From assembly GCA_027422505.1 (NCBI GenBank), contig JAPQWV010000369.1:310001-374000 (forward strand): DNA of 64,000 bases. The letters are read 5' to 3'. The notes under the pieces were generated by a model. That model had not been told where the DNA came from, did no database searches, and saw only the letters and a list, made by a program, of their open reading frames with translations. Of the stretch, positions 20,606 through 32,400 are shown piece after piece (position 1 is the stretch's first letter; each line of letters starts with the position of its first letter). The stretch comes from Craterostigma plantagineum (taxonomy: Eukaryota > Streptophyta > Magnoliopsida > Lamiales > Linderniaceae). A program made the translations under genes and the position numbers.

Positions 20606-23600
20606 TCACTTCTTCTTTTTCTTTGAGCGAGGAGGAGGTGGAGGTTCCCTGTGGGCCAAGTAGGTCTTCTTGAATCCTAGGGCGTGCTCGAACTGTCTGA
20701 CGTCATTCCGAAGAGCAATTCGATATCTGATCTTTTCGACGAGTTTCCGTAGAACTTCCTTTTCTTCTAGTTCCGTCCCTTCTAATTTGTCGTCTTCAGA
20801 AACTGTCTTCTTCTTTGTCACAAGTTGGTTAAGGATAATCTTCAATGTTCCATCTGAGAATTTGGAGGCATTTGATAGAAGGAACACTTGTAATTCCTGT
20901 TTCTGAGCTTGAAGGTAAGTGACCCCAGGAGATGGTTCAAGGAAGATGTATCCCTCTCCAAACTTGTCGAGATCCTTATATCTGTTAAGCGGACAAGTTA
21001 GGTTGACTTTGCTCATATTGTTTTCCAAGGCTATTTGGAAGTCATGTGATGCAAAGTACTTGATCTGTCTCAGCATGCACTCTTTGTTGTGTGAGTGTCA
21101 AGGGTGAACTTGTTGCGATAAATATTGTAAAGCTTGTTGAGTTCGCCCAGTGGGAAGTAGGGAAGATCTGCTTTTGTATATCTTTCGACTTTCCTGTCAT
21201 ATCGATCAATCACAAAGACAGGGCCCACATATCTTCCTACCGCCCATTCGACATCCTTGACATCACAGATGGCTGTTTGGTCTCTAAGGTATTTTCTGTA
21301 CTGATCCCTATCCATACCTCGCTGGGCTAAGACTTCCCAGAGCATAATCTGATGACTAAGTCCCCTAGCCGTCCCTTTTAAGAGCATTAGGCCTCGAAGA
21401 TTAAGCTCGTTGACTCCCTTTATTTCTTCCTCCTTCCGCCAGATCTTTGGATAGAGATCCTCAAGAGAAGGTGCCTTGATCTTCGCGTTCCTCCAACGGG
21501 TTTCTATGAACTCGTAGCCCGGCGTCGGTTCCTCGGGCACTTGATGTCGAAGGAGTTCTGGAAGCTCTGGAAGATCTGCCTCAGGATTTTCTCCTTGCTC
21601 CTCTTCCTCTCGCTCAATGAAACAGAGGTCTGCTGCCGCCGCCTTCAAAATTTCGCGAACACTTTCAATTTTAAGGCGGGACTCTTCTGTCTCTGTTCTC
21701 GTCATCCATTCCTCTTCTAAGATGTATCTGTCGATGTAGCCTTGAGGATCATTTGGACGAGGGTTTGTGGTTGTTTGGACTGATTGGGTGGAGATCCTCA
21801 GAGAGCCAGACTCTGCTTCGCCAAGGGAAATTGTCTGGTTCGGCCCTGGCGTAGCTTGTCTGCCCCTAGAGGACCTTGGTGGTGGGTTGGGTTGTCGAGA
21901 AGAACCTCCTCCACGAGTTTGAACCCCGCGTCCTCGTCCGCCGTGAGTGATTCTTGGTCTCTTCTCCCCCTCAAGACGATCCTGATCGTCAGTATCGTCA
22001 TGACGACGCTTCTGACTTGAGCCTTCTTGACAACATATGGTTGGGTCAGGTATGATTCCACCTTTAATCAGCTTTTTGTAGAAATCTTCTTCTTCCAGAG
22101 TCCGTTGATTGTCGAGGGTAATAATGCGAGAGATACCTACATCGAAGAGCTCAAGTAGAGGCATGTTGTATGGACTGGGTTCAGGCGGTACTCGTGGTGG
22201 TGGTAGTGAGATGAGGCGAGGCTATGACGGTTGGTCTACCATGGGTGCCTTTCCTTTGTCCGTGGAGGCTGATTGCATGGCATCCTTAATGAGTCCTCGA
22301 ACCCGTGGTAAGGTCACGGATTCAAAGAACTCAAAAAGGCGGTTTTCCAGATAGGCCGTCGTCACAGTTAGGGGAGTTGGGGTTGGTGCACCGGCATCAC
22401 TAGGATTTGCCGTTATCACACGTTCAGAACTAGGTTCTGCACGATGGCCCTTGTCAACCGAAATCGGATGGACTTCAGTTTCCACGGGTCTTCCGACCTC
22501 TCCTTGCGAAACATCTATAGAAAATGGTGCTCGGGTCGTTAGGGGCACATCAATTAGATGGGCTTGGGTGGAGCTTTGATTGGGGCCACTTCCCGTTAGC
22601 ACTCGTCCAGAACTAGGTTCTGGTCGGTGGCTCTCTGATGATGAGCTGCTGAGGTCATCATCATCGGTGAGACTTTCGTCTAATGCTCGAAGGGCCTCGA
22701 TCTGAGGCTCTTCTATGGACGTTGATGCCTGAGGAGGAGGCAGAGACTCGGGCTGTGTCGTGGGAGTAGTTATGATTTGTTGTGGAATGGACACAGAAGC
22801 CGAGGCGAATGTGAAAAAGGGGGTTCTGAGGATTTTGAGACACTTGACTGTTGGGAGACAAGCGAATGATCGGGTTCGGGTTGCTCGTGCACCGGTGGGT
22901 CAATGTCGATGTCTTTTATCCTAGAGGGTGACCCGGCTTGTTCTGACTGTGCAAATTCAGTAGTAGTTATCTCAGGAACGTGTAGTTGTGGTGGTTCTAG
23001 TTGTTCGGTATGTGGACGGTCCTCGAGTGATTGGTCAGGGATTGTTTCTTGGGGTGTAGTCGGCGGTTCGTGTGTGATTATTAAGGTTTCTGTAGGCTCT
23101 CTCAGTGTCTCACTCTCTCTTTCTCTCTCGCTCATTTCAGCTCTCTCAGTCTCACTAACCCCTGGGTTACACTCAGGTGTGTTATCCTGTGTCATGGGGT
23201 GGGGAACTTTGTTTTTTAGGCAGTAGGCATCGATATGGTCGGGTTTTGCAAGGATGAGTAACTCGTGAGGGATTGGCATTGCAGTGCACGAGTATTTCTC
23301 ATCAGTCTTTCCTTTTGAAGGTAGCGCAGTTTGGGTGGGGTGAAGTTTTCTTCCACGGGTCGTGATGGTATTCCTGTTGTTGTGGTCAGAAAATGGTGGA
23401 TGATAAGTGAGAACCACCGGGGATATGGCAGATTCTGTGGCTTTTTGGACTTTGTTCGTTGGTGAAGTTGGTCGTCGAGACTGTGATGATAAGCTTGGTA
23501 AAGTCGTAATTTCTTCGAAACACGATCCCATGGAAGATGCGAAGGATTGTGATATTGCATCTATCCCATCCTGAGTGCTTGGGTGAGAAGCACTTATTGA

Positions 23601-24086
23601 CAAATGCAAAGAGCGTTCGCCAAGGATGCGGGATCATTGAGTTCTGAAAATGGGAGACAAACTTGATCGGCGTGTAGTATCCCATCCTCATCATGTCCTC
23701 CAGGAGCTCATCTTCGGAAGCCTCAGGTTCGTATTGAGGTTGACTTGGCATTCTTAGGATACTTCGAATGAGTTCCCTTGTGATGGTGACAGTCTCAGTT
23801 GCCATTTGGGCCTCGTAGTAGATGCTATTATCTTGAGCAATTTTGGTCTTCATTGTCCCCCAGAATTGTTGAAGGTAAACGGTAGGAACTCGGACCGAGG
23901 TGGAGAAAGCATACCCAAGATGGTGATTCCTTAGAATGGATAAGATGATTTCGTCCTTGCACTTGAATGTATTCAGGTCGAGTTGGAAATTATTTTCTTT
24001 GGTTGTTATCCATTTCGAGGTTGGGTAGACTAGATCCGTGGGTGTCGTCATCATTTTTTTTATGACACCGGGAATTCCTGCTGAAA
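20606..24086 (-). pseudogene. Extra 3' ORF of A2 (about 1,100 codons, frameshifted)
   Basis: It is read as five overlapping frames: 23386-24123, 22770-23609, 22222-22794, 21070-22164 and 20606-21076. The N-terminal part has VPTVYLQQFW, IPHPWRTLFAFVNKCFSPK and ILRIFHGI, shared with element C. A Ser/Thr/Pro/Glu-rich middle follows, then an RGRG-rich basic patch near 21900. The C-terminal domain (YFASHDFQIALENNM, FEHALG) is also shared with C. The end is a proline run followed by a lysine run, which may be a nuclear localisation signal. From memory, uncharacterised proteins of this type accompany eudicot copia elements. I see no membrane or fusion feature supporting an envelope role. Confidence 0.7.
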
Positions 24087-24114
24087 CTGCAACACAGAAG
24101 ATAAATATGATTAG
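24078..24114 (-). promoter_or_regulatory. Putative 3' splice acceptor before the extra ORF (A2)
   Basis: On the minus strand a branch-point-like CTAAT (24110-24114) is followed by a T-rich tract and TTGCAG at 24087, with further AGs at 24081 and 24078. It sits just upstream of the conserved start of the extra ORF. The hydrophobic-looking N-terminus translated across it is probably intron. Confidence 0.5.
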
Positions 24115-24249
24115 ATATGCCATGATAAGGGGACTTAGTTGTTATGAATAGTGATAGGTTGGAATAAAATTTCGTTTTATGAAAAAAATCTTAGCCCAAC
24201 ACTTTGGCCCATTTGAGAAAATTTTGTCGAAAATTTCCTAAGTATGATT

Positions 24250-25340
24250 TACGGGTTCACTTCAAAGTACTTTGCTTCATCTTGGCAAATCGTACTTTGC
24301 GAACTCAAAGGTTTGCGGGTTTAGTAAAAAGAACTTCGTGAAGTTTATCTTGCGAACTGAGAGGTTTGCCGGTTGGTTGAAAAGAACTTTGCGTATTCTG
24401 TATCGCAACCTCAGGATTCGCAAATTGACCAGGTCAATCCAGGAATCGCAAAGCATCAATTCGCAAAATCAAATTTGTGAATCCCAAGATTCGCGATCTT
24501 CGAATTCGCGAAGTAGGCAGTCAGATGGTCAAAGCCGCAAAGTGAAGGACCCGCACAGTGAGTGATTCGCCAGTTTGAGAAAATTAAACACTTTTGAACC
24601 CGCAAAGTTCCATTCTGAAGAATCAAAAGGTACCCTTTAAAAAAATTTCGAACCCTAATAAAAAGAATCCATCGATTTGAAAACCAGATTTGAGAAGATA
24701 AGCTCGATTTCAGTACATAAATCAAACAGACAAGCTCGTGTTATCATGAAAAACAACAAAATTTCTACAGGAATCAACTGCAAAACACCTGTTCTTCGAG
24801 AAATCACTCCTGCAATTTAAGAAAATCAATTGTTATTAAACAAATACAGGAAAAGTTAAAGCAACTTTTCATTCATACCACAGAGAAGTACGCGAGTATG
24901 TGACGGTAACGATTTGAGCAAGCAAACCACAGAATATGCAAGCTAAGATGGAAGATTTGATGAACAGGATTCGCAAAGGAGGGGTTTATGATTTGGGATT
25001 TTTTGTTTTGCGAGTTCAGTTTGCGAATTGGTTTTTTAAAAAAAAAAAAAAATTCGCGGGCCGAAAGTATGAACCCTAGTTTAGAGCTGGGCTGTAAGCT
25101 TTTGAGATAAAGGCCCACTTTAGATTCGCGAATTCGAAGTAGGTTGCAAAGTCACGGTAGTTTGCGAATCGATCAGTTTGCGATTTGAGAGCTGTGAGTT
25201 CGCAATTTTACTCATTGACTGGTCAAAATTGGAGATGGTTTGCGAATAACAGTTGTCTAAATGAGTTTTAGTTTGCGAATTCTAAGCTGAAAGAGAGAAC
25301 TTTGCGAGCTTGTTGTTTTCAACCGCAAAGTGAATTTTTA
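24250..25340. repeat. TTCGCRAA/TTYGCGAA motif array, 3' block of A2
   Basis: About 28 dispersed copies of TTCGCAAA, TTCGCGAA, TTTGCGAA and variants occur on both strands between the extra ORF and the antisense gene. Examples are at 24295-24303, 24417-24423, 24504-24512 and 25016-25028. No ORF is supported here. Confidence 0.75.
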
Positions 25341-25715
25341 TTTTGACGATTTCACGAATTTGGCTAATAATAATATATTATGGAGAAAAATCGCTAAGAA
25401 AATAATAATAATTATTGTTGTATTCATTCTTATATATATATATATTTATATATTATTTATATTTTATTATTATTATGATTATTTTATATTATTTTTATTT
25501 TTAAAGAGAAATTAATTCAAAGCCTAAATCCACGAGTTTTCCAAAATTGATTTATCTAAGCCAAACTCCAAAAATCGACAAAGAAGACATCGCTTTCTTT
25601 CGCGGCGACGAACCCTAAAGTCAAAACTTCGTCTGGGTCGTTGATTATGTTGGTTGGAGCATTAATTATATATATACTTATTATTATCATTTATTAATTT
25701 TATTAGTATTGTGCC

Positions 25716-25723
25716 TATAAATA
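25716..25723 (+). promoter_or_regulatory. TATA box of antisense gene (A2)
   Basis: TATAAATA lies 85-92 bp upstream of the ATG at 25808. It is identical to the A1 site. Confidence 0.55.
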
Positions 25724-25807
25724 AACTGGGCTCGACTCAAAATCACAGTCTGTCTTTACCATCGCTCATCTTACATTCTCACAGTTTTAGCACTTTTGCA
25801 CATACAA

Positions 25808-25981
25808 ATGAACTGGATGCATCAGGAACAAGAGAATGAGACTGAAGAACATGCAGAGTTTAGGCGTAATTTTGAACACAATTTAGATATGCTGGTTTTT
25901 GAGCTTTTCCTTTTATTGTGTTTGTTCATCGCTTTTGTAGCTGTTATGTATTGTATCCTCACGGGACGCACAAGCTTTTGA
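25808..25981 (+). CDS. Small antisense membrane-protein ORF (A2)
   Basis: This 57-residue protein is the same as the one at 3462-3635. It has an acidic/amphipathic N-terminal half, one hydrophobic segment of about 19 residues and a short LTGRTSF tail. It lies on the strand opposite to the element, between the PPT cluster and the second motif array. Antisense extra genes between pol and the 3' LTR are known from other plant LTR elements such as Grande and Retand, but I do not recognise this product. Confidence 0.45.
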   Translation: MNWMHQEQENETEEHAEFRRNFEHNLDMLVFELFLLLCLFIAFVAVMYCILTGRTSF

Positions 25982-26067
25982 GAGCAGTTGTTGTATTTTG
26001 GAATGTTTTGAGTGTTCTTCGTTATCTGGAACGGTTTAAAGTTGTTGAATGATTAATTTTCGAAAAA

Positions 26068-26205
26068 CACTTACTCCCCCTTAATATTTTGGATTTTGGA
26101 GTTAAGTCCCCCTAAATAGAATGCCTATTGAGACTCTGAAAAATTTAACGAGATACTTACTCCCCCTCGATGCATTTCATATGACATTTCTCCCCCTCGA
26201 TGTAA
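26068..26205 (-). other. Multiple polypurine tracts of A2
   Basis: Four tracts with CCCCC on the plus strand occur: ACTCCCCCTTAAT, GTCCCCCTAAAT, ACTCCCCCTCGATGC and TCTCCCCCTCGATG. They start about 175 bp downstream of the pol stop on the sense strand. They are spaced about 25-60 bp apart. Confidence 0.65.
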
Positions 26206-26379
26206 GGTCATCAGCATTGGCGCTACATCGACTTATTATTTTTAATAATTTTTGTAAAAATATTGAGAACAGAAAAGTAAATCAAAAGCAAAACTAAGAT
26301 GCTATCTAACTAAGAAACAGGCACAAAGTAAGTGATAAGTGAAACATAGCAGTTAGTATACTGTAGGGAGGCATAATCG

Positions 26380-28284
26380 CTAGAAATTGAGGTTCAACAT
26401 TCCCAACTTTGCAACTAAGAATTGGAAGCGTTTTTCATCCAAAGCTTTTGTAAGCAAATCGGCTAGTTGAAATTCTGTATTAACAAAGTACATTTCGATT
26501 ATGCCTCTTTCTACGTGATCCTTTATGAAGTGATATCGAAGATCTATGTGCTTAGTTCGTGAGTGATGAACAGGGTTGCATGTAATTGCAATGGCACTTT
26601 TGGAATCACAATAAATAGGGATTTTATTTAGATCAAACCCGTAGTCCCGGAGTTGAGTCCTGATCCACAAAATTTGTGAGCAACAACTTGCAGCAGCGAC
26701 GTATTCTGCTTCCGCAGTGGAAGTTGATACACAATTTTGTTTCTTTGAAGCCCAACATACAAGTTTGTCGCCAAGGAATTGGATGTGACCAGAGGTGCTT
26801 TTCCTGTCTAGTCTGCAGCCTGCAAAGTCTGCATCAGAATACCCAGTTAGTTTTATACTCGAGTTCTTAGGATACCAAAGTCCAAGATCTGGAGTTCCTT
26901 TCAGATACTTCAAAATTCGCTTGACAGCACGAAGATGCGATTCCTTGGGGTTAGCTTGAAATTGGGCACAGAGGCATGTGGAGAATAAGATGTCTGTTCG
27001 ACTGGCAGTGAGATAGAGCAGGGATCCAATGATTCCTCTGTAATGAGTAACATCTACTAGTTCACGCAAGTGATCTGCATCGAGGGAACATGAGGTTGAC
27101 ATTGGTGTACTGGAGGATTTGCTCTTGTCGATCCCATATTTTCTGAGAAGATCGTGGATGTACTTGGATTGGTTGATAAATATCCCATCCTGAAGTTGCT
27201 TAATTTGAAATCCAAGGAAGAAAGAGAGTTCGCCCATCATACACATTTCAAACTGTGACTTCATCAGAATGTTGAATTCAACACAGAGTTCAGGGTTAGT
27301 AGACCCAAAGATGATGTCATCCACGTAAACCTGCACAAGCATGATATCGGAGCCAGCCTTCTTGACGAACACTTCTTCTTTCAGAATTCCATTCAAGAAT
27401 GCGGTCTTGACATCCATTTGATAGACAATGAAGTCTTTGTGTGCTGCATATGCTAGAAAAAGTCGAATTGCTTCGATTCGTGCTACCGGAGCAAACGTTT
27501 CGTCATAGTCGATTCCTTCTTGTTGATTATACCCCTTAGCAACAAGCCTGGCTTTGTTGCGAATTACAACACCATCCTCATCCTTTTTGTTCTTAAACAC
27601 CCATTTTGTTCCAATCGCTGTCTTGCCTTTGGGACGAGGAACTAGGTTCCAGACTCTGAGACGTGTGAACTGATTAATTTCTTCTTGCATGGCTATTATC
27701 CAGTTCGGATCCCGTAGTGCGTCGATTACTCTTGTAGGTTCTATTTGACTCAAGAAACAAGTGAAATTGCATTCGTTTGAGTATGAACTTCTAGTCTTTA
27801 TTCCTGTGTTGAGTTCTCCTATTATTTGATCTATAGGATGATTTCGAACCCATTTCTTCTCAAGCGGTAATGTCATTTCGTCTATTTCCGATGACTCGTT
27901 TAGTGGATACTCGATCGCAGAGTCAGTAGTGTTGGCAGCGGAAGTTGGAGAGGTCTCTGTCTGGTCAGGGATGGGTTCTGATTCAGAAGTTGATAGATTA
28001 GGACTGGGCGCAGTATTTTGAACAGGATCAGAGGTTGGTCTCGTCTGATTTTTGGAGATATAAATATGTTCAAGGAGTTGATCCAGATCCAGTTCCTCTT
28101 GAGCTTGTTGAGTGAAACATGTGGAAGTGCTTTGTCTAGAGTTGTCAGTTACTTGTTGGTCTGGCTTCCACTTTTCTTTGTCCGATCCTGGTCCTGAAAA
28201 GTTTCGTTCCGAAGCGTCTTTCGAACTCTCTCCTTCTTCTGTATACGATTGAATAGAGTGCATCGTTGTAGATACTTGTCCCAA
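26380..28284 (-). pseudogene. Copia reverse transcriptase/RNase H with internal deletion (A2)
   Basis: This 634-residue open frame begins with a Ser/Thr/Pro-rich linker. RT follows: [47 protein letters not shown], then the active site [14 protein letters not shown]. RNase H follows: [38 protein letters not shown] and ending near LTKAL. Between KEEVFV and KKAGSDIML (plus-strand position about 27358) some 55-60 residues normally present in RVT_2 are missing without loss of frame. That removes part of the fingers/palm. The upstream frame joins through a shared frameshift near 28360. Confidence 0.9.
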
Positions 28285-28331
28285 ACTGCTATGTTCAGTA
28301 TTGGGTTCTAAGCCCTCATCAAAAGTGACAT

Positions 28332-29627
28332 TTACACTTTCATGATCATTCTCCTTTCTCTAAGATATATCCTGTACCCCTTGGATTGTGCAGAGTAGCC
28401 TACAAAAATTCCTTCAGTGGCTTTTGGGTCAAGTTCAGATTTGTCCTCTCGGTCGTTGGCCACAAAGCATTTGCATCCAAAAATCCTAAAGTGAGCAATG
28501 TTGGGTAATCTCGCATTTATTAGTTCGTAAGGCGTCTTTCCAAATCTTAGATGAATATTCGTGCGGTTTTGCGTATAACATGCAGTGTTCATGGCTTCTG
28601 CCCAGAGAAAATATGGTAGGGAAGACTGTATTAGCATGGTCCGGGCAGCTTCCACAAGCGTTCTGTTTCACCTTTCTACAACTCCATTCTGTTGTGGAGT
28701 ATGGACAGCGGAGAATTGTTGAGAGATTCCTAGGGATTCGTAGAATTCGGTAAGCTGTCGATTCTTGAATTCAGTTCCATTGTCAGATCGAACTATTTTA
28801 ACACTGCGCTGTAGTAGGTTCTACGTTGTCTTAATTAGGTTTGGAATATGTTCGACTGTCTCTGATTTATTTCGTAAGAAGCGTACCCAAGTATACCGAA
28901 AATAGTCGTCGACAATAACCAACATGTATCGCTTACCACTGATGCTGTCAGTTCGCATTGGGCCGCACAGATCCATGTGCAATAATTCTAGTGAATGTTG
29001 AGTGGATGCTGTGTGTTTTGTAGGATGTGATGCCTTCTTCATCTTTCCTTTTTCACAAGCAGAGCACATATGCTCCTTTTGGTACTTCAGTGGAGGTAGT
29101 CCTATGGCTAATTTATTAGTTGATAGCTTGTTGAGGGTTTTGAAGTTAAGGTGAGATAGCCTCTGGTGCCATAGATTATTCTGAGTTGATGTTGCTTTGG
29201 AAATTAGGCAGATATTTGTCTTTGGTTTGATTGTTCGAATATCAATGGTGTAAAGATTAGTCTTGCGAGTTCCAGTGAGAAGCTCTTCTCCATTGGCATT
29301 GAGAATTTTGCATGTTTTCTTTAGAAACACAACTTGGAGTCCGATGTCACTGAACTGCCCTATTGATAAGAGGTTGTGTGTCAGCCCTTCAACATACGAA
29401 ACTTCTTTGATTGTGAGTCGATTGCATATGAGATCACCATAACGAAGAATTCGGGCTCCATTGCTGTTACCAAATCGTACCATCCCGCGTAGTCTATCAA
29501 CGTAGTTGCTCAACAGTTCTTTCTTCCCAATCATGTGTGTGGAGCAACCGGAATCTAAGTACCACACATGAGAGGCCTGCAAATACAAACTAGAGGGTTT
29601 TAGGTACCCATTTAAAAATGGGTCCAC
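28332..29627 (-). pseudogene. Copia protease-integrase with two nonsense codons (A2)
   Basis: 28821-29627 holds the protease site YLDSGCSTHM, the gag-pre-integrase region (LWHQRLSHLN, CSACEKGKMKK) and the start of the integrase core (LELLHMDLCGPM, VIVDDYFRYTWV). The same frame then meets TAG at 28821-28823, continues open through RSDNGTEF and HTPQQNGVVER, and meets TGA at 28668-28670. It resumes as 28332-28655 (EAARTMLIQ, GKTPYELI). Both stops fit C-to-T changes on the coding strand (CAG to TAG, CGA to TGA). Confidence 0.9.
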
Positions 29628-30697
29628 CTCTGTTGTGGTTGTTAATCTGCATGGATTTTCTACTTATCCTAGATTTATCAGCGGAAGATCTACTATCATG
29701 TATGGAATCTTTAATAGTTTCTAGGATTTGATTTTGGGTTTCTTCAGACTTAAGCTTTGAAGCCCACTTCTGTAGTGGTGGAAGTTGTTTTGTTATATTT
29801 TTGGGAATGTGTTGTGAATTCTTTGTTTGTTTTGTGGTTTCCTTGGTAGTTTTTGTCTTTGAATGTTTTCTTTTCTTAAAATACGTGTCATTAGACCGTG
29901 TGTTGCAAGGTTGTCCATAAGAACGTTTAAACTCGTGAAAAGGATTGTTTGGAGCAGAATAGGAGTTATGCGACACACAACTAATTGAAGATGATACAAA
30001 GCTTTTGGAAGGAAAGAAATCAATAACAAAGGTTCATTAAAAACTTGAGTCTCCTTCAAAAGATCTTCTTTTCTAATCCAGACTTGTCTTTTCAGCGATT
30101 CTTTTGTAAGTCCTGAAAGTTTCAAAGTGTTAGTACAGGAAAGTTTATCGTTAGAACTCAATGTATACTTGAATGATTGTATTTTTAATTTTTCTTTAAG
30201 TTTAGAAATTTCTTCAAGAAAATTTTGTCTTTCATTATCAAAGGACTTTCGTTCTCTTTCTAGAGTGGAGTGTAAATCACAAGTTTTCTTTATGCATTCA
30301 GGCATATATCCTGATGCATATGTGGTCGTTTGTGTCTCACTAGTTGACTCTTCTGAAGTATCTCTTTCAGTGGGACGAGGAATATCTAATTCAAATTCAG
30401 TTATGGCTGGACATTTTCTTTCCTTATAGCTGTCGTTTAGTTCTGAGTAGTCAAAAGAAATTTGGGTTTTGCTATCTGTTCGTATCTCTTCTTCACTGAC
30501 AAAAGGCATGAGGTTTGCCAAACACCCGGTCTGCATAAATTTCAAATCATACAAATAGGGTGCATTTGAGATGCCTTGAGTTAATTTACATGGATTTTCA
30601 AAGCCAAGTCCTTTGTGAGGATTGTAGAAGTCGATGTCAGCCGGTTTGTTGAGGAAAATTGTCTGATCTGATGTTCCTCGTCTGGTCAAAAGATCCT
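29590..30697 (-). pseudogene. Gag-pol linker, coiled-coil region of A2
   Basis: Two frames (29793-30689 and 29590-29976) cover a Lys/Glu/Ser-rich region with a coiled-coil segment (ERERKSFDNERQNFLEEI) and the pre-protease GPIFKWVPK block. The frames are offset by one shared frameshift near 30020. A one-base deletion near 30700 separates it from Gag; A1 is intact at that point. Confidence 0.7.
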
Positions 30698-32341
30698 CTA
30701 ATTTTTTACTTTGGAGTATAGTCTTTCCCTTTCGTTACAGAGTAAGTCATATTTTATTGATGTGTCCATTGCTTTATCTCTATGGGACCTCATTTCGACG
30801 GCTAACTCCTTGGCTTTAGTTTCAGATCTTAGCACTTGAGCTTCTAACTTAGTGACTTTCTCATTTGCAACCAGTACACGATTTTTCTCACATGCATTTT
30901 CATATCTAAATTTATCTAAAACTTCAAGATTATTTTGCAAATTTGCTTCTAATTCTCTAATTTTCTTTTTACCCTGTTTACTAGATTTATAGAGAATCAG
31001 AAATTCATTTTTCATTTTAAGTAATGAGTCATAGTCAGCTTCGCTTACCTCAACCATGTCTGAGTTGTTGGAGGTTTCCCTTTCTGACTCATCCCCTTCT
31101 GGATCTGTTTCATCTTCTTCATCATCCAGTCGCGCCATCAATGCCTTGTTCTCCTCTTCGCTGTCTGAAGTATCCTCGAGCCAATGATCCTCTTCCGCCA
31201 TCAGTACCATTCCTTTCTCCTTCTGCTCAGCTAGCTGAACCTTTCTGCGATAATAGTGGACATCCTTTTTCTTGGGCATTCTGCATTCTCTAGCAAAATG
31301 TCCTATTTTTCTGCAATTAAAGCATTTCCCTGCTTGATGAGCAGTTTCAGAGTTGTTTTCTTCCTCTTGTACTTTTCCTTTTGAGTTAGAGGAAGTTCTT
31401 TGACGATTGGATGAGGATTCGGTCTTCTTATAATATTTCCTCTGTACAAAGTTGGATACCAGTGCGAGTTGTTTTGCTAGCTCCTTGATTGTGATCTCCT
31501 TATCTCCATGTTTTGTGAAGTCCTTAAGCTCTCCATCGGAATCTGAATCTCCATCCTCCTTTGTTTGAGAAGACTGAATGATTTCCTTGTCCTTAGATTG
31601 TTTTCTTGATTGTCGTTCAGACATCAGTGCAAGTGTTTCGCTTCCCACTGACTTTGTTTTTTCCTTTTGTTTCTCCACGTGATTGGAATGTTGATTAAGG
31701 TAGTCAAACAATGTGTGAATGCTGACAGTGGTTAGGTCGTTCATTTGTCTTATCATGATCGCTGTTGCTTCCCATTCCGGATGAAGTGACCCGAGAAACT
31801 TGATGTTGATTTCCATAACATTTTTCGTGACTCCGTTCATTTTAAGCTCGTTCAGGAGAACTAGAAAGCGATGAAAGGTTTCCTGAAGAGTTTCTCCTTT
31901 GTTTGCTCGAAATCGATCATAAGTAATGAGCGTATTTGCCATCCTTGCCATTGTGTTCACTTCTGTCCCCTGCATCATGATTCGTAGGGCATCCCACATT
32001 TCTTTTGCACTCTCACCACATTCGAGTTGCTTCAGAATGTCATTTGGAATGGCTTGCATCATGTATGATTTTGCGACTTCAGCCTTGAGTCGCAGTTTTT
32101 CTTCTTCATTGCACTGGTCGGCTGTCTTCAAGATACTCTGTGCTTCTCTTGCAAGAGTAGTAGTACTTGTGGCTGGGATAATGGTCCAGTACTGTTTAGG
32201 TCCACTGTAAATGGATTCAAGCAAGTTGTCAGAATTGTCCTTTCTTTCAATGAAGTTAATGAACCTTCTTTTCCAAACTGCGTACTCTCCATGACGGATG
32301 ATGGGAGGTCTAACATCATTGCCCATGCTGAAAGAGTCCAT
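30698..32341 (-). CDS. Copia Gag, Sirevirus-like (A2)
   Basis: This is a 547-codon frame from the ATG at 32341 (SMGNDVRPP follows). The frame is open further upstream only from a TTG. In order it has a DUF4219-like N-terminus, a UBN2-type capsid region (WDALRIMMQGTEVNTMARMANTL), a basic/serine linker, a CCHC zinc knuckle (CFNCRKIGHFARECRMPKK), an acidic segment and a C-terminal coiled coil. The protein would form the particle and bind RNA. It stops at YSKVKN because a T run is one base shorter than in A1. In A1 the coil continues, so the stop may be a sequencing error or a real truncation. Confidence 0.9.
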   Translation of the reverse strand: MDSFSMGNDVRPPIIRHGEYAVWKRRFINFIERKDNSDNLLESIYSGPKQYWTIIPATSTTTLAREAQSILKTADQCNEEEKLRLKAEVAKSYMMQAIPNDILKQLECGESAKEMWDALRIMMQGTEVNTMARMANTLITYDRFRANKGETLQETFHRFLVLLNELKMNGVTKNVMEINIKFLGSLHPEWEATAIMIRQMNDLTTVSIHTLFDYLNQHSNHVEKQKEKTKSVGSETLALMSERQSRKQSKDKEIIQSSQTKEDGDSDSDGELKDFTKHGDKEITIKELAKQLALVSNFVQRKYYKKTESSSNRQRTSSNSKGKVQEEENNSETAHQAGKCFNCRKIGHFARECRMPKKKDVHYYRRKVQLAEQKEKGMVLMAEEDHWLEDTSDSEEENKALMARLDDEEDETDPEGDESERETSNNSDMVEVSEADYDSLLKMKNEFLILYKSSKQGKKKIRELEANLQNNLEVLDKFRYENACEKNRVLVANEKVTKLEAQVLRSETKAKELAVEMRSHRDKAMDTSIKYDLLCNERERLYSKVKN

Positions 32342-32400
32342 TTTTTCTGTGTTTTGGATATGATCGTTAACGTGTAATGTGAGGTAAGTTGGAATTGAAT

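Noticed and set aside
22903..23226. Plus-strand ORF opposite the extra ORF, with Ser/Leu repeats
   Set aside because: It is a shadow frame over a CT-rich microsatellite (about 23096-23135) that encodes the Ser/Glu/Arg-rich middle of the minus-strand gene. The A1 counterpart at 692-886 is the same.
24061..24123. Hydrophobic MAYLIIFIFCVAVSAG-like N-terminus as a signal peptide of an envelope protein
   Set aside because: It coincides with a branch point, pyrimidine-rich tract and CAG acceptor; the homologous ORF in element C starts right after its acceptor and has no such segment.
31926..32210. Plus-strand 94-codon ORF antisense to gag (also 9573-9857 in A1)
   Set aside because: It overlaps the conserved capsid-coding region, lacks any promoter signal and has the amino-acid pattern expected from the reverse of the gag frame.
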